DNA of 64,000 nt from Cristatella mucedo (Eukaryota > Bryozoa > Phylactolaemata > Cristatellidae): the NCBI GenBank assembly GCA_009760855.2, contig WPIO01000043.1, forward strand, positions 1,428,001 to 1,492,000. The letters are read 5' to 3'. The notes beneath the pieces were generated by a model. It had not been told where the DNA came from. It made no database searches and saw only the letters and a program-made list of their open reading frames with translations. The position numbers and the translations under genes were made by a program. Each line of letters opens with the position of its first letter. Within the stretch, counting starts at the first letter, position 1. Below are positions 12,983 to 24,100 of the stretch, piece by piece.

Positions 12983-13060
12983 TGCAGCAAATGTAAAGCG
13001 CCTAGAAAGAGATTATTGAGTTCTCTGAGGGTGCTTTATCAAATGCATTATTATTATTAT
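12983..13060 (+). mobile_element. Solo LINE-A 3' tail
   Basis: Only the stem-loop tail and ATT units; an extreme 5' truncation. Confidence 0.85.
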
Positions 13061-13718
13061 ATGAAATAATTCAGAGGTGCAACAATAATCTTGCAATTGG
13101 TAATCCGTCAATCTCGACTTTCGAATCGCTAGTTATGAATTAATATGAAATGGGCATGGGTGTAGAGACTACGGTCTCTCCCTCTTGGCACCTTCCTATG
13201 AATGGCTGCCCTAGAAAGGCCCGTGTCTATACCGGAGCAGGTGCCGTTTTTAAGGAGGCAAGTTTTGATACATTCTTGATGTAGCTTCTCATGGTCGGGC
13301 TCTGTGTGACCCAGTTGCTAGTACCGGGTTGCCTAGCCGGCCGTAAGGCATATGGCAACTGTAGTGAGTCCTAGGCAGTCCTTGCCAATCGTTCACATCG
13401 TCTGCAGTCTCGTGTCAGCCAGGTGCAGCCGACCAGTCTGGGTTAGGCAGCCATTGGACACCACGGGAGTCCAGCTGAGACCGTATTCCATTGCTGCTGG
13501 CAAAGGACGGTTGCAAGGTATAATGCAATGCAAAACAAAACAGGAAGAACCGGACAGAATCGGACTCCCCATGCTCTTAACTGTATATCCGGTTTCTGGT
13601 CGTTAGCACCGGCAGTTAAAAGTTGCCGGGGCGCCGAGTGTCGTCACCACTCGTATAGAGCCTCGGCATCAATGCACCCGGCTCTGCCGCCCACAAGCAG
13701 GGCCAAACTCGGTGTCAC

Positions 13719-14024
13719 TTTGCTAAAGGATTGCACAGCTAGGAAGCTGCTGAGATAGGATGCCTCAAAAGCTCCTGCTGAGGCCCAAGTGCTGTGCACC
13801 AGGAACTCACAGCACAAGGCTGCAGACAGTCTAACACAAATCAAGTGCTCTTGAGGATTCGAAATAACCAGATGCACATGTGATGTGCCCCCTCCGCTGG
13901 AAAAAGTACTCGAGACTACTACCAGGTTTCTCCTGCAAATCTGAAGACCTGCTACCTGTGTAGCTTGTTCATCGGGCCACTTACCATGCTCAGCCATGTA
14001 AAAGCTTCATTCAGAAGCCTGCTT
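13719..14024 (-). other. Weak exon-like signals on the minus strand
   Basis: A 40-nt segment (14024-13985) encodes SRLLNEAFTWLSM and ends at a good GTAAGT donor. A segment after a gatttgcag acceptor (from 13932 down) reads EKPGSSLEYFFQRRGHITCA in the continuing phase. The implied intron is only 52 nt, and a second frame is also open. Suggestive, but not enough for a gene call. Confidence 0.2.
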
Positions 14025-14089
14025 CTGCAGCTAGCCATCACGTCGGATCCCTATATAAGATTAGGAGCTGTCTTCCACAGTGGCTTGCA

Positions 14090-14760
14090 AACAATTGAAC
14101 TAGCTCCTTAGTTCTGCCTCGGCTTGATTATTATAATTCCCTTTTGGCTGAGCTACCAAAAAAAGCAACTAGGCCACTGCAGCTGGCTGTAAATATGGCT
14201 GCAAGACTAGTTTTCAAGTCCCAGAGGTTTGACTGGTGTCTCATTCGCTAAAAGAGCTAGGATGGCTACCGGTTGATCAATGGATACAGAGCAAAGTTCT
14301 TATGCTGACCCCCATGGCCCACCATGGCTTGGCTCCTCTTTACCCTGCTGCACCAGTTTCAGCCTCCTCAGGTCCTGCATGGACAATAAATTAGCTGTTC
14401 CATTCCTGCACTTCAAGACCGTTGGCGACAGAAGCTTTAGCTCTGCAGGTCCTAGACTGTGGAACTCGCTTGCACAATTCTTACGCAACAACTACTCTCC
14501 TGCTGCCAACTATGGTTCATCTTTTTTTAGTGGTCCTGAGCTGCTACTTCCATGCTACTCACTACCTCAACTGCTCTCATGACTCTGCTATGCTTCCTAC
14601 ATTCTCTTTGTTCCGTGAGATGAAGTCTGTTGGTTACCGAATGCGTACCGAAATGGCTACCAAAAGCCGCTTAGGCTGTGAGTGCGCTATACAAAACTCC
14701 TGCGTAACACCCAGTCTTTATGGCTTTTTGGAGTTACAGGTGGACATACATTACAGAGCG
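14090..14760 (+). mobile_element. LINE-B fragment
   Basis: C-terminal RT region of a second family: the start reads like LDYYNSLLAELPKKATRPLQ in the + direction, later VGDRSFSSAGPRLWNSLAQF, then a 3' UTR with GAGTGCGCTATACAAAACTCCTGCGTAA-type wording shared with other B copies. Frameshifted. Confidence 0.75.
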
Positions 14761-14769
14761 CTTGCAGAG

Positions 14770-15480
14770 GCTACAGACGGAGTAGTTTTCCTTTTGATCA
14801 CTTCTTTCACAGTATCTGCGGTCCAGCTGCTCCCGGTTTGCCACTGCGTCGTCCCTCTTGAGGCTTTTTAGCTATCGGGCCTATCCATTTCGGCTGCTGG
14901 CATGCCCCGAGGAGGCTGCGTGGATGCCGCTGGCCTTTGTTTGCCCTGTAGCGTGATTTCTGTTCATGCACTAGCTCCACAATTTCGCCCCGAAAGTTTT
15001 CCAGTTTTCAGTTTTGCTGTGTTGCTTTTGTTGGGCTTTAAGCAATTTGCTGACGCTCCATTCACCCTCGGAACAGCTGCTGTCGGTGCTGCTTGAATTA
15101 AGGCCAGGGGTGCTCACTGACTAAGCAGCCTGGCTTCTACATGGATGCATGCAGCACCTAGACTAGGGCAGGGCCAGGGGCCTTGCCCTGCCCCAGTCTC
15201 AGCCCACACCGGGCTGATGGTCTACAGGCATACAGGCTCTGCTGGCCATGCTGCTTCATGCGGTTGTTCCTCAGTCTCTCTAGGTGGCTAGGTAATTGTG
15301 AGCTGGCCCAGTTATTCATCCAGCTTAGTGAGCCGACTGCTTTTCTGCTGCACTAATTGGATAAGTGCTGCAAGTGCCCTTCAAATCGACCGCTGTGCCG
15401 GCTTACGGCAGAGAAGAGGTATCATCCCATGTGGCCATTAGCCATTTTCTTGTCGTGACCCATCCAGACGGCTGGAGCTT
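14770..15480. other. No feature recognised
   Basis: Unique-looking; no repeat or exon that I can support. Confidence 0.5.
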
Positions 15481-15482
15481 AC

Positions 15483-15564
15483 CAAGTCTCGTGCCAGGTC
15501 TCCTCGAGCAGCTGTTCGAGCCAAGTCTTCCATCGTGCCGCCGAGTCCTTCACTGTGCATTCTC
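15483..15564 (-). CDS. Candidate minus-strand exon
   Basis: A gaaggcag acceptor above 15564 and a strong GTAAGC donor below 15483 (minus strand). In the phase set by the next candidate upstream (15805-15988) it encodes ECTVKDSAARWKTWLEQLLE then ETWHET, a charged amphipathic helix-like stretch. Leaves in phase 2. I found no convincing partner further downstream on this strand. A reading in another phase is also open, so the frame is uncertain. Confidence 0.25.
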
Positions 15565-15804
15565 CTGCCTTCGTGCTATCGCAGCAGTTTGCATGCACGA
15601 CCCAGGCTCCCCCTGCACACTGTCAGTGTCACCTTTTCCTCAGCAATACGTTATGATACCATGATGTCAAGATGAGTTTCTTAGAATTTTAGTACTTACA
15701 CGTCAGCACTCGATGCATCCACCAGGAGTGGTGCCGCCGCGCCGCCCCCCCCCCCCCCCCCCGTTGGTGTCTGTTGGCCAAACCAACATCGCCATGATTC
15801 ATAC

Positions 15805-15988
15805 CTACACGATGCCCCTGTGTGTTTGTTATGTTTGTGCTGGTAATCTCGTCATGTAGCTCTTCAGCAGAGGCAAGTGGGATTGGACAGGGCAGTGCTT
15901 TGCAGGCATTAATTGCAGGGCAGTTCGGTATCATCAGCAGCTCTCCATTTGCTGCTGACGAAGGCATATCTGGTGACCCGGTGGCTGA
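15805..15988 (-). CDS. Candidate minus-strand exon
   Basis: Open from a tactag acceptor (above 15988) to a GTATGA donor (below 15805). Encodes SATGSPDMPSSAANGELLMI, PNCPAINACKALPCPIPLAS and AEELHDEITSTNITNTQGHR. Phase 0 in, phase 1 out, consistent with both neighbouring candidates. Low complexity at the start, then a Pro/Cys-containing stretch. No family recognised. A poly-C tract lies just past its donor (15746-15762). Confidence 0.3.
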
Positions 15989-16077
15989 CTAGTATCTTCA
16001 ATTCTTCAATGTGACCAACTGCAAAGAAGCTCATGAGCTGATGATTGAAGAAGACCTGATGATTGGTGGGAGGCTAC

Positions 16078-16250
16078 CTGTCCATTATCCGGAAAGCCCT
16101 TCTCGATGTGGACCGCTTGAGGGGCAGGTGATGGGGGGGGGAGGAGGAATGAATGGCAGCTTGCAGCCATGCCTTGGTGTGAGATCGAAAGCTTCTGCAA
16201 GGCATCCGTGGCTGCTTCCCTTTGACAGCTTCTTTGTTTGGGAGTCTGTC
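16078..16250 (-). CDS. Candidate minus-strand exon with end of a dsRNA-binding-domain-like helix
   Basis: Acceptor agtttgcag above 16250, donor GTAGCC below 16078, minus strand; 173 nt, leaves in phase 0. Encodes QTPKQRSCQREAATDALQKL, SISHQGMAASCHSF and, at the end, AVHIEKGFPDNGQ. The first 20 residues resemble the last helix of double-stranded RNA-binding domains (basic-x-x-x...AA-x-x-AL-x-x-L). If real, the preceding exon should carry the beta strands of the domain. A reverse LINE-A tail inserted at 16290-16548 lies directly upstream. The overlapping + strand is also open, so this could be chance. Confidence 0.35.
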
Positions 16251-16289
16251 CTGCAAACTGGAGGCATGACCTTGGTTGTTCGAGTCTCA

Positions 16290-16291
16290 AC

Positions 16292-16327
<36 letters not shown>

Positions 16328-16548
16328 CACTTGATAAAGCACCCTCAGAGAACTAAATCTCTTTCTAGGCGCTTTACATTTGCTGCAAAGTGAAATGAAA
16401 TTGAATGGTGAGTAAAATCATGCTTGATAAACATGAATAACATGGTTAGGGGTGACATGCACAGGGTCAGCATGCAAATGTGGTTAGTGGCAGCATGCAC
16501 AGTGTCAGCACGCATAAGCACATCAAGGACGAATCACAGGGACCCACA
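16290..16548 (-). mobile_element. LINE-A 3' tail, reverse
   Basis: (AAT)n of about 11 units, tail stem-loop and 3' UTR, then truncated. Confidence 0.9.
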
Positions 16549-16728
16549 ACATGGGTTTTGATGCACCGGTAGCAAATAGTCGCTAGTATACTTTCCAAAG
16601 TGAAGAGGAACTGCAGGTGATGCAGCTAGACCGACAGCCTGCAAGGGCTAGCTGCGCGTGCAACGGAACTGCAGCTGCATGCAGGTAGCCTTAGCAGGCG
16701 GAGGCCTGCAATCCTAGCCAGCCTACAC

Positions 16729-16808
16729 GGTTTGTATTCAATCTGACTTGAGTCCTTCAAGTCATACAATCCAGGTACCACAGCAGCCAGGCACTCGAGC
16801 TGTTCGGG
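16729..16808 (-). CDS. Weak candidate minus-strand exon
   Basis: Between a cttgccag acceptor and a GTGTAGG donor the minus strand encodes PEQLECLAAVVPGLYDLKDS then SQIEYKP, which looks protein-like. Its 3' phase does not fit the next candidate at 16250, so either another exon lies between or one of the calls is wrong. Confidence 0.2.
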
Positions 16809-16904
16809 CTGGCAAGCCGTAAGTTTGGTCAGTTTATTCTTTTACCATGCAGCTCTTTCTGTTGATCAAAACTGGTCAAAGCAGTATATAATAATAATAA
16901 TATA

Positions 16905-17158
16905 ATATAATTCATTTGCATTGTGCCACAAGAGAACTTAATCTCTATTCAGGTGCTTCACATATGCCTCAGGGCTATGTGTCTCCCCCGAATTCTGAGA
17001 TTTAACAGCCTCTTTTGTATAGCAACAGAAAAGCCTTTACGGCTGTCCCCACCACTTGCAGTGGCAATAAAGGATCGCCCACGCAGGATCTTAACCCACG
17101 ACCATGGATCGAGGCCTTGAAAAGCAACCACCTTGCCTAGTGTGCCATCGCGCTGCTG
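16905..17158 (-). mobile_element. SINE pieces, reverse (SINE-2 tail then SINE-1)
   Basis: 16905-16990 is a reverse SINE-2 3' end. About 17000-17158 is a reverse SINE-1, with GCCTTTACGGCT body and box A region TTGCCTAGTGTGCCATC read on the complementary strand. Confidence 0.65.
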
Positions 17159-17159
17159 G

Positions 17160-17740
17160 AGTTAGGAGCTCTACATCAGGAACTGTATGTGAAACTCTTT
17201 AGCTCGCGAAAGAAAACAAAATACATCAGCAAGACTCAATCGGCATACTCGGTACCAAGGTGAGCGTGCTTTCACCTCAAGCAAGGTCGAGGCCTTTGCT
17301 GTCATGGGCTAGGTACTCTCCTGATCATCATCCTGATCATCACCTGGGCATGAACAAGCCTGTAGCTAAGAGAATGCACTTCCTGAGTCGGCAGCTGTCG
17401 CACGAGCCAGACATAGCAGGCACGTAGCAGCAAAGCCGGGGCTCTCTTGCAGCCATGCTCCCCTCAGTGTCGTAACCGAGATTTTCATCTAAGGGAGGAA
17501 AGACTTGCAAGATTTTTATGTAGGAGCAAGGCCTGTAAGCAATGAAAAGTTATAGCGCACACACGGTGTTTATACGGTGTCACGAAGGAAGTGGTTGCTC
17601 ATCGAGGTAAAGAAGGACATTATTTCTTTGTTGGTGATGGGGGAATAGGGGCGTCTCAGATCGCTGCCCCCCTCAGCAATAAGGTGCAAATGCCCCACCC
17701 TTCCCCCTAGCTGCTCCTCTCAGACTCTCCTCATGCTTAT
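17160..17740. other. No feature recognised
   Basis: Unique sequence upstream of the CT tract; one may expect promoter or 5' UTR sequence of either flanking gene here, but nothing specific is seen. Confidence 0.5.
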
Positions 17741-17744
17741 ATTA

Positions 17745-18063
<319 letters not shown>

Positions 18064-18154
18064 ATGATGGCATCGCTGCAGCCCACGCTGCGCAGCATCT
18101 GCTTCCACTTGGCTGCTACCGTGCTGGTGCTCTGCTTGCAGACTTCCGCTCAGG
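18064..18154 (+). CDS. Integrin beta exon 1: signal peptide
   Basis: Tandem ATGs at 18064 and 18067 begin a typical secretory signal: a basic N-terminal part, the hydrophobic core [11 protein letters not shown], and a likely cleavage site after SAQ (about residue 30). The donor is AGG|GTATGA, phase 1. Its leftover G joins AT of the next exon to give Asp, the first residue of the mature chain. The first ATG was chosen because nothing upstream in frame resembles the family. Confidence 0.85.
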
Positions 18155-21100
18155 GTATGATGCTGAGCCTGCACTTACCGGCTGCCTGGCTGGAGTCGCC
18201 TTTGCTGCAAGCATTTGTGCTCGCTTTGGCCTACCGACCGATGGCATGCCACCGGGCAGAATGCTATTGCTAATTCAGCCGGCGACCGTTGGCAAACGAA
18301 TAATAATAATCATAATAATAATGAACTTGATAAAGCGCCCTCGGAGAACTTAATCTCTTTCTAGGCGCTTTACATTTGCTGCAAAGGGAAATGCAATTGA
18401 ATGGTAAGTAAAATCATGCTTGAAAAACAAACAAAATGAATAATATGGTTAGGGGTGACATGCACAGGGTCAGCATGCAAATGTGGTTAGTGGCAGCATG
18501 CACAGTGTCAGCACGCATAAGCACATCAAGGACGAATCACAGGGACCCACTAAATGCTGTCCTAAATAGGTGTGTTTTTAAGTTCCTTTTAAATGTGGTC
18601 GGGTCAGGGGATGTTCTGATGCAAGTCGGGAGGGAGTTCCAGGCTTTGGGAGCATACGAACTAAATGCATGGTCTCCAAAGGATTTAAAGTTTGTACGAG
18701 GGGATAGTTGGTCCCTAAATGTCTTTTCTCGTGTGATTGGCTGCCTGTGGATAGTGCAAGGTCAGACCCCCTCCTTGGCTCAATCTTGACTAGGCTCTAC
18801 TGGCGACTGCTGGCTGTCGCTATGTTTCCTAATTTCTTTTGGTGGTTCCACATTATCTCGTGTCATCTATACTGGCATATTGAAGGCCTTGTCTGTTCCG
18901 TCAGAAGTTGCAGATTGCAACCTTTTGCATGAGTGCCTTCATTGGCAGGCTGCACTCAGACAGCTGGCCAGTGCTGGGGCCACGTGTGACATCGAGGGTG
19001 TTCCAGTGCTGAGTCTTGTTTGTTAGTGACAGTCGTTGCATCGTGCCAGTCTATGCGTGTTGTGCCAGTCGGGGTGCTCTTCCACAGGTGGAGAACTGCT
19101 GTTAAGTGCAGGACCTAGACTTCGGAACTCATTTCCAAAATTCTTACGAAACGAAAACTACTCGCCTGCTGCCGATTATGATACATCCTTTCCAGCCGTC
19201 CTGAGCTGCTACTTCTATGCTACCTCAATGCTCTCCTGACTCAGCTATGCTCACTTTCTCTTATTTTTACGTGAGGTATAGTCTGTTGGCTACCGAGTGT
19301 GTACCGAAATCTGCTTAGGCTTTGAGTGTGCTATGCAAAACTCTCCTGCGTAACACAGTCTTTGTGGCTCTATGGTGTTACAGACGGAGATACATTACAT
19401 TACTTTAAGGGTCTTTCGACAGGAGCCAAATTCTGACGTCTAAGCTGGACAAGATTATTGTCATACTGCAAGTTAAACTTACCTTAGCTACGTCTTGGTT
19501 TTTTGTGAAAGAGGGAACAGGCAGGGTACTGTCCGTAAGAGGACCCGAGGGCCTGAAGTGCTGTGTGAGTGCGTGCGCTCGTATGCCACCTTTGCAGGTG
19601 TATCTGTGGGTTTGCGTGTGCATGCGCGACCATTAGGAAATGTATGTGTAAGCGAACGCTCGTGTGCTTGCAAGCATGCGTGCTTGTGTTCGTGTTTGGG
19701 TGTTGAGATTGAATTTAAAGTGAGGAATTTGAGCGAGAGCAGGTGCTACCATTCCTTCTTTGGCTAAGGTTACACTTCTTGGCCGCCGGAGGGCGTCTCT
19801 GGATATGCTCTCTGGCCTCTAGAACCGTAAGTAGCTCTTTTGATCTACCCACTCTCGTGCAAACGATGCCACCATCTGTGACAGTCGGTTCGGCAATTAT
19901 GCATTGTTCCGGCCCGATCAGCAGAGCCTTGTGCTGATAGCCAGCTGCCGCTGGCATGCTCAGGCTCAGCACACGATTCTGCTGCTGCTTGGCAGAGTCA
20001 CTGAGTCACTGGTTCTGGCTTTCTTTGGTATCCCTCCTAACATGGCAGAGCTGCTTTTCCTCTAGGTTGACCGACTCGTGTTGTTTCCGGGCAGATGACC
20101 GATCTACCAGGCAGGCTTACATGTGGTGGCCGAATGCCAGAGCATTATTTGACCGACCGAGAAGGGCTCTTTGCTGGGCCTTTGAGTTGATGTGTGTGGG
20201 TGTTTGGCTTCCCTGGTCCACCTCCTCATTATTATGCCCGTGGCTGCATATTTCATATTGCCCCTAACTCTAACCTAGAACTAGATCTCTTTCTGGGCAC
20301 TTTGCATGTGCTGCAAAGGGAATCACCTTGCTAGTAAGTTCCAGTCTGGCTTTAGAGCTAATCACTCCACAGAGTCAGCATTGCTTCGGGTATACAACGA
20401 CCTACTTAGGAATGCAGACATGGGTAGAGTGTCCCTGCTTGTTTTGCTTGATCTTTCGGCAGCTTTTGATACCATCGATCACAAAGTACTTCTAGAGCGC
20501 CTCTCATCTCGCCTGGGCATCACTAGCACTGCTCTGCCGTGGTTCAGGTCCTATCTCAGTGGGAGACTCCAGAGTTTTGACGTGAATGGACAAAGATCAT
20601 CTGAAATACCTCTGAAATATGGAGTACCTCAGGGCTCAGTGCTAGGTCCGGTTCTTTTCACGGTTTATACTCTGCCTCTTGCTGATGTGATTGCCAAGCA
20701 CAATCTAGGCTTTCACTTCTATTCGGATGACACTCAGTTGTACCTTTGCTTTGATCCCTCCCAGCCTTCGAGCACCTCAAATTCTCTCAACTCACTTGCT
20801 GCATGCATTGATGACATCCGATCATGGATGGCAGCAAATTTTCTAAAACTAAACGATGATAAAACTAACTTACTAGTTATGGGCAAACCTAGTGTTATTC
20901 AGAAATTGGAAAGGCTGACTTTCAAAATTGACTCTGCCAGCATATCTCCAGTTGCATCAGCTCGAAATCTAGGTGTCATATTCCAAAGCGACCTCTCGTT
21001 AGACGACCACATCAGCTCCACAGTCAAATCAGCCTATTTTCAGCTTCATAACATTGCTAAAATTAGGGCTTGTTTAGATAAGGATACCACGTCCAAGTTG

Positions 21101-24100
21101 GTCCATGCATTCGTGACATCTCGTCTCGACTTCTGCAACTCACTGCTTACTGGCCTACCAGCATGTGCGATCAGGCGATTGCAGCTGGTGCAAAACTCTG
21201 CAGCTAGGCTTGTCTGTCGTGAGCGTCGCAGTTGCCACATTACTCCACTTCTCGCCGACCTGCACTGGTTACCAGTCAAGCAACGGATTGACTTCAAGGT
21301 TTTGTCGCTCACTTTTAGGTCTCTTCATTCTATGGCTCCAGCCTATCTTTCAGAGATACTACCCCATCAGGCAAAGCATCGTACCACTCGCTTTTCGGAA
21401 TCCAACAGTCTAGAAATACCTCGTACAAACCTTAAATCCTTTGGAGACCGTGCATTTAGCTCGTATGCTCCCACAGCCTGGAACTCCCTCCCGACCTGCA
21501 TCAGAACATCCCCTGACCTAACCACATTTAAAAGAAACTTAAAAACATACCTATTTAGGACAGCATTTAGTGGGTCCTTGTGATTCGTCCTCGATGAGCT
21601 TATGCGTGCTGACACTGTTCATGCTGCCACTAACCACATTTGCATGCTGACCCAGTGCATGTAACCCCTAACCATGTTATTCATTTTGTTTGTTTTTCAA
21701 GCATGATTTTACTTACTATTCTATTGTGTATCACTTTGCAGCAAATGTAAAGCGCCTAGAAAGAGATTAAGTTCTCTGAGGGCGCTTTATCAAGTGCAAT
21801 ATTATTATTATTATTATTAATCAGTTGGCCAAGCACCTGGGGGCTGGGAGGTTGGCAGCAAATCAGTCGGTGGCTCTGGGGTCGGTAGCCCTCTACCTCA
21901 TCAAAGCCAGGCCTGCTCGGAAAGTGGCTGCTCGGTGCCGATTGGAGTGTCAAATTGGTTCTTTGCAAGCTGCCGAAGCAGAGTCGCTGGCCCCACCACG
22001 TAGTGACAGAAACCCAGCCGCCGGTTGATTGACTCGAGTCTTGCGAGTTCCCCTTCGTCCTCAACAAGTCGCGCTGGACCGTGATAATGTGCTTCTTTTA
22101 AGCTTTTATACCTTGCCTGCCTGCCTGCTTGGGCTGTCCCTACTTACAGGGGAAGGGTGGGGCCCTGCCGTTGCACAGCAGTGCTCTCATCTCTGCCTCC
22201 ACTCTCGGATGAATGGGCAGCATGCTGCTGCTGGTGTGTGCACGTACCTGCACGAGCTCGCATTTGCACGCAGGCCTCTACATAAATGTGTATGTGCATT
22301 TGTACATGCATGCCTGCGCCATTTCGCGCGTGTTTTAGCCATTCTTGCCAAATCCACCTTGTAGAAAAAGGGGTAGCTGAAATCCTAAACAAACAAACAA
22401 ATGCCATGCTTACAATTGATGTTAAGCTGAAGCTTCAAGAGTGACACCCCTTTTCACCACAACAGCCGGTAGGCTCCACTCTATAAGTCAGATGGCACAT
22501 GGAGCTGTAGTCGGTCTTGCTGGACTTCAGGTTTGCGTCTTTGCCAGTTTGTCTGTGCCAATGGTTTTCAGCCACAAATACTGGCCACGTTGCAATCTAT
22601 TAGGCCAGTCTGTGTCCAGAGCTTGCTCTCGTTTTGCATGCCAGTTTAGATTGCGGGCTGTGTCTTGCAAGCGGGATGGCTTGTTTTGCTCACGCGTGGC
22701 TGACATTGGAGCAGCCATGGGACTACTGAAGCTACCAGAAGTCGAGCCTCGCTTCACGGCTAGCTGCTCTTTCCGAGATTCCGCCGCGGGTGCACGGCGA
22801 GGGTGCAGCGCCCCCGGCATGCGTGCACACTGCTCTGTCCCGGCGATCGTGACGGCGCTGTCAGCTACGTTGCCTGTTACTTTTCAGATGCCCAGGCGCC
22901 GGCCGCCCTCTCGGTGGGCAACAATGCGTGCCTGCGTGCCAACAACTGCAGCCTGTGCATGCAGTCGGGCAGCAGCTGCAGCTGGTGTAAGACGAAGGTA
23001 GGAGCAAGCTCGCAAGCGAGAGCATCCTGGCATGCATACATGCTGGCCACTGGGAGAAGGGGCAGGAGGAGGGCGAGAGGCACTTGGACTGCTGTATGCG
23101 TGGCAGTGGTCCGAATCGCTCGCTGTATGCAGCACTGCCCGCTTGCGACCGTCGCTCCTTCGTGCGTGCGTGCGTACAGTAGGGCGCTGCAGTCGCTGGC
23201 TGCCGCCGCTGCCTTCTCCCATTTCTTTTTTCCGTTGGTGTATTGGTGCTGCTTAGTCTGAACGTCACTGCTGTTTCTGACATAGTCGGTGTGCGCTTAT
23301 CATCTCGGGTGTTCGTTCTTGTGTTAGTTGGCTATCCCCCTCCCTCTCTCCCTTCCTACCCCCTCCCGAAGGTGCCAAAGCGTTGTACAGGCTGGCATCG
23401 GCTCTCTCGAACTGGGCAGCTCACCATCCGCTGGCACGTGGTTGCTCTGCTGCTGCTGCTGCCACCAATGCTTCGGCCAGGTTGAGCAGCCGACAGCATG
23501 CGTCTGCTCAGCTTTCGAATTCGCGGATGCTCAGATGCCAGCAGGCGCTCACTAGTCTGGCTCCTTGCGAGGGTCTCTATTTTTACCGTAGCTTGGTTCA
23601 AACTTACCGTGCTTGCTAATTCATTCCATCAAATCCTGCCCTTCCCCGCCTGCCCCTGCCGGCTAGCTGTTGCCTCAACTAGATTAAGTCTGGTCGAGCA
23701 AAGCCCAAATCAATCTAAGCATCGTCAGGGTCAAGCCGGACTGCGGTGCAAAGGCCAAGCTCTCAGCGTTTGCATTTTTTGAGACAGCCGACGCTGCCAC
23801 TGCCTCCACTCTTTCCTGGTGGCAGCGCGGTGGCCGGTGTGTGACCGACGTTTTTTCCACCTCGGCAATGCTGCAGCCCAGTTGTTTCTGGCAAGTCTGA
23901 TTGACAGGGGCTCCATTCGGATCTCAGTTTACACGTTGAGGTTCACCGATTTGGCTGCTTACCGTAGTGCTCGGCAGTCTCGAAACGGGTCTGTCCATGT
24001 AAATCAACGTTTTCGGGGGACCTCTAGCCGTGCTGGCGCACCTGAACGTCTGCTCCTGGCTGTCTAATCCAGCCGGGCCACGTGTTTTCGCATAGCTTTG

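Larger units (their letters stand above)
18155..22887 (+). other. Integrin intron 1 (4.7 kb)
   Basis: Holds LINE-A copies on both strands (18298-18710 and 20318-21820) and a LINE-B fragment (19075-19395). Stretches 19400-20260 and 21830-22880 show no exon I can support. The intron ends with a pyrimidine-rich ttacttttcag acceptor. Confidence 0.85.

Noticed and set aside
16011-16130. Plus-strand exon reading TNCKEAHELMIEEDL and onward with a GTGATG donor
   Set aside because: No convincing acceptor, and no phase partner in either direction; the antisense reading has matched splice sites and neighbours.
20262-21820. 5' inversion by twin priming at the reverse tail/forward LINE junction near 20318
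   Set aside because: The inverted piece is a 3' tail, not upstream LINE sequence, so two separate insertions explain it better.
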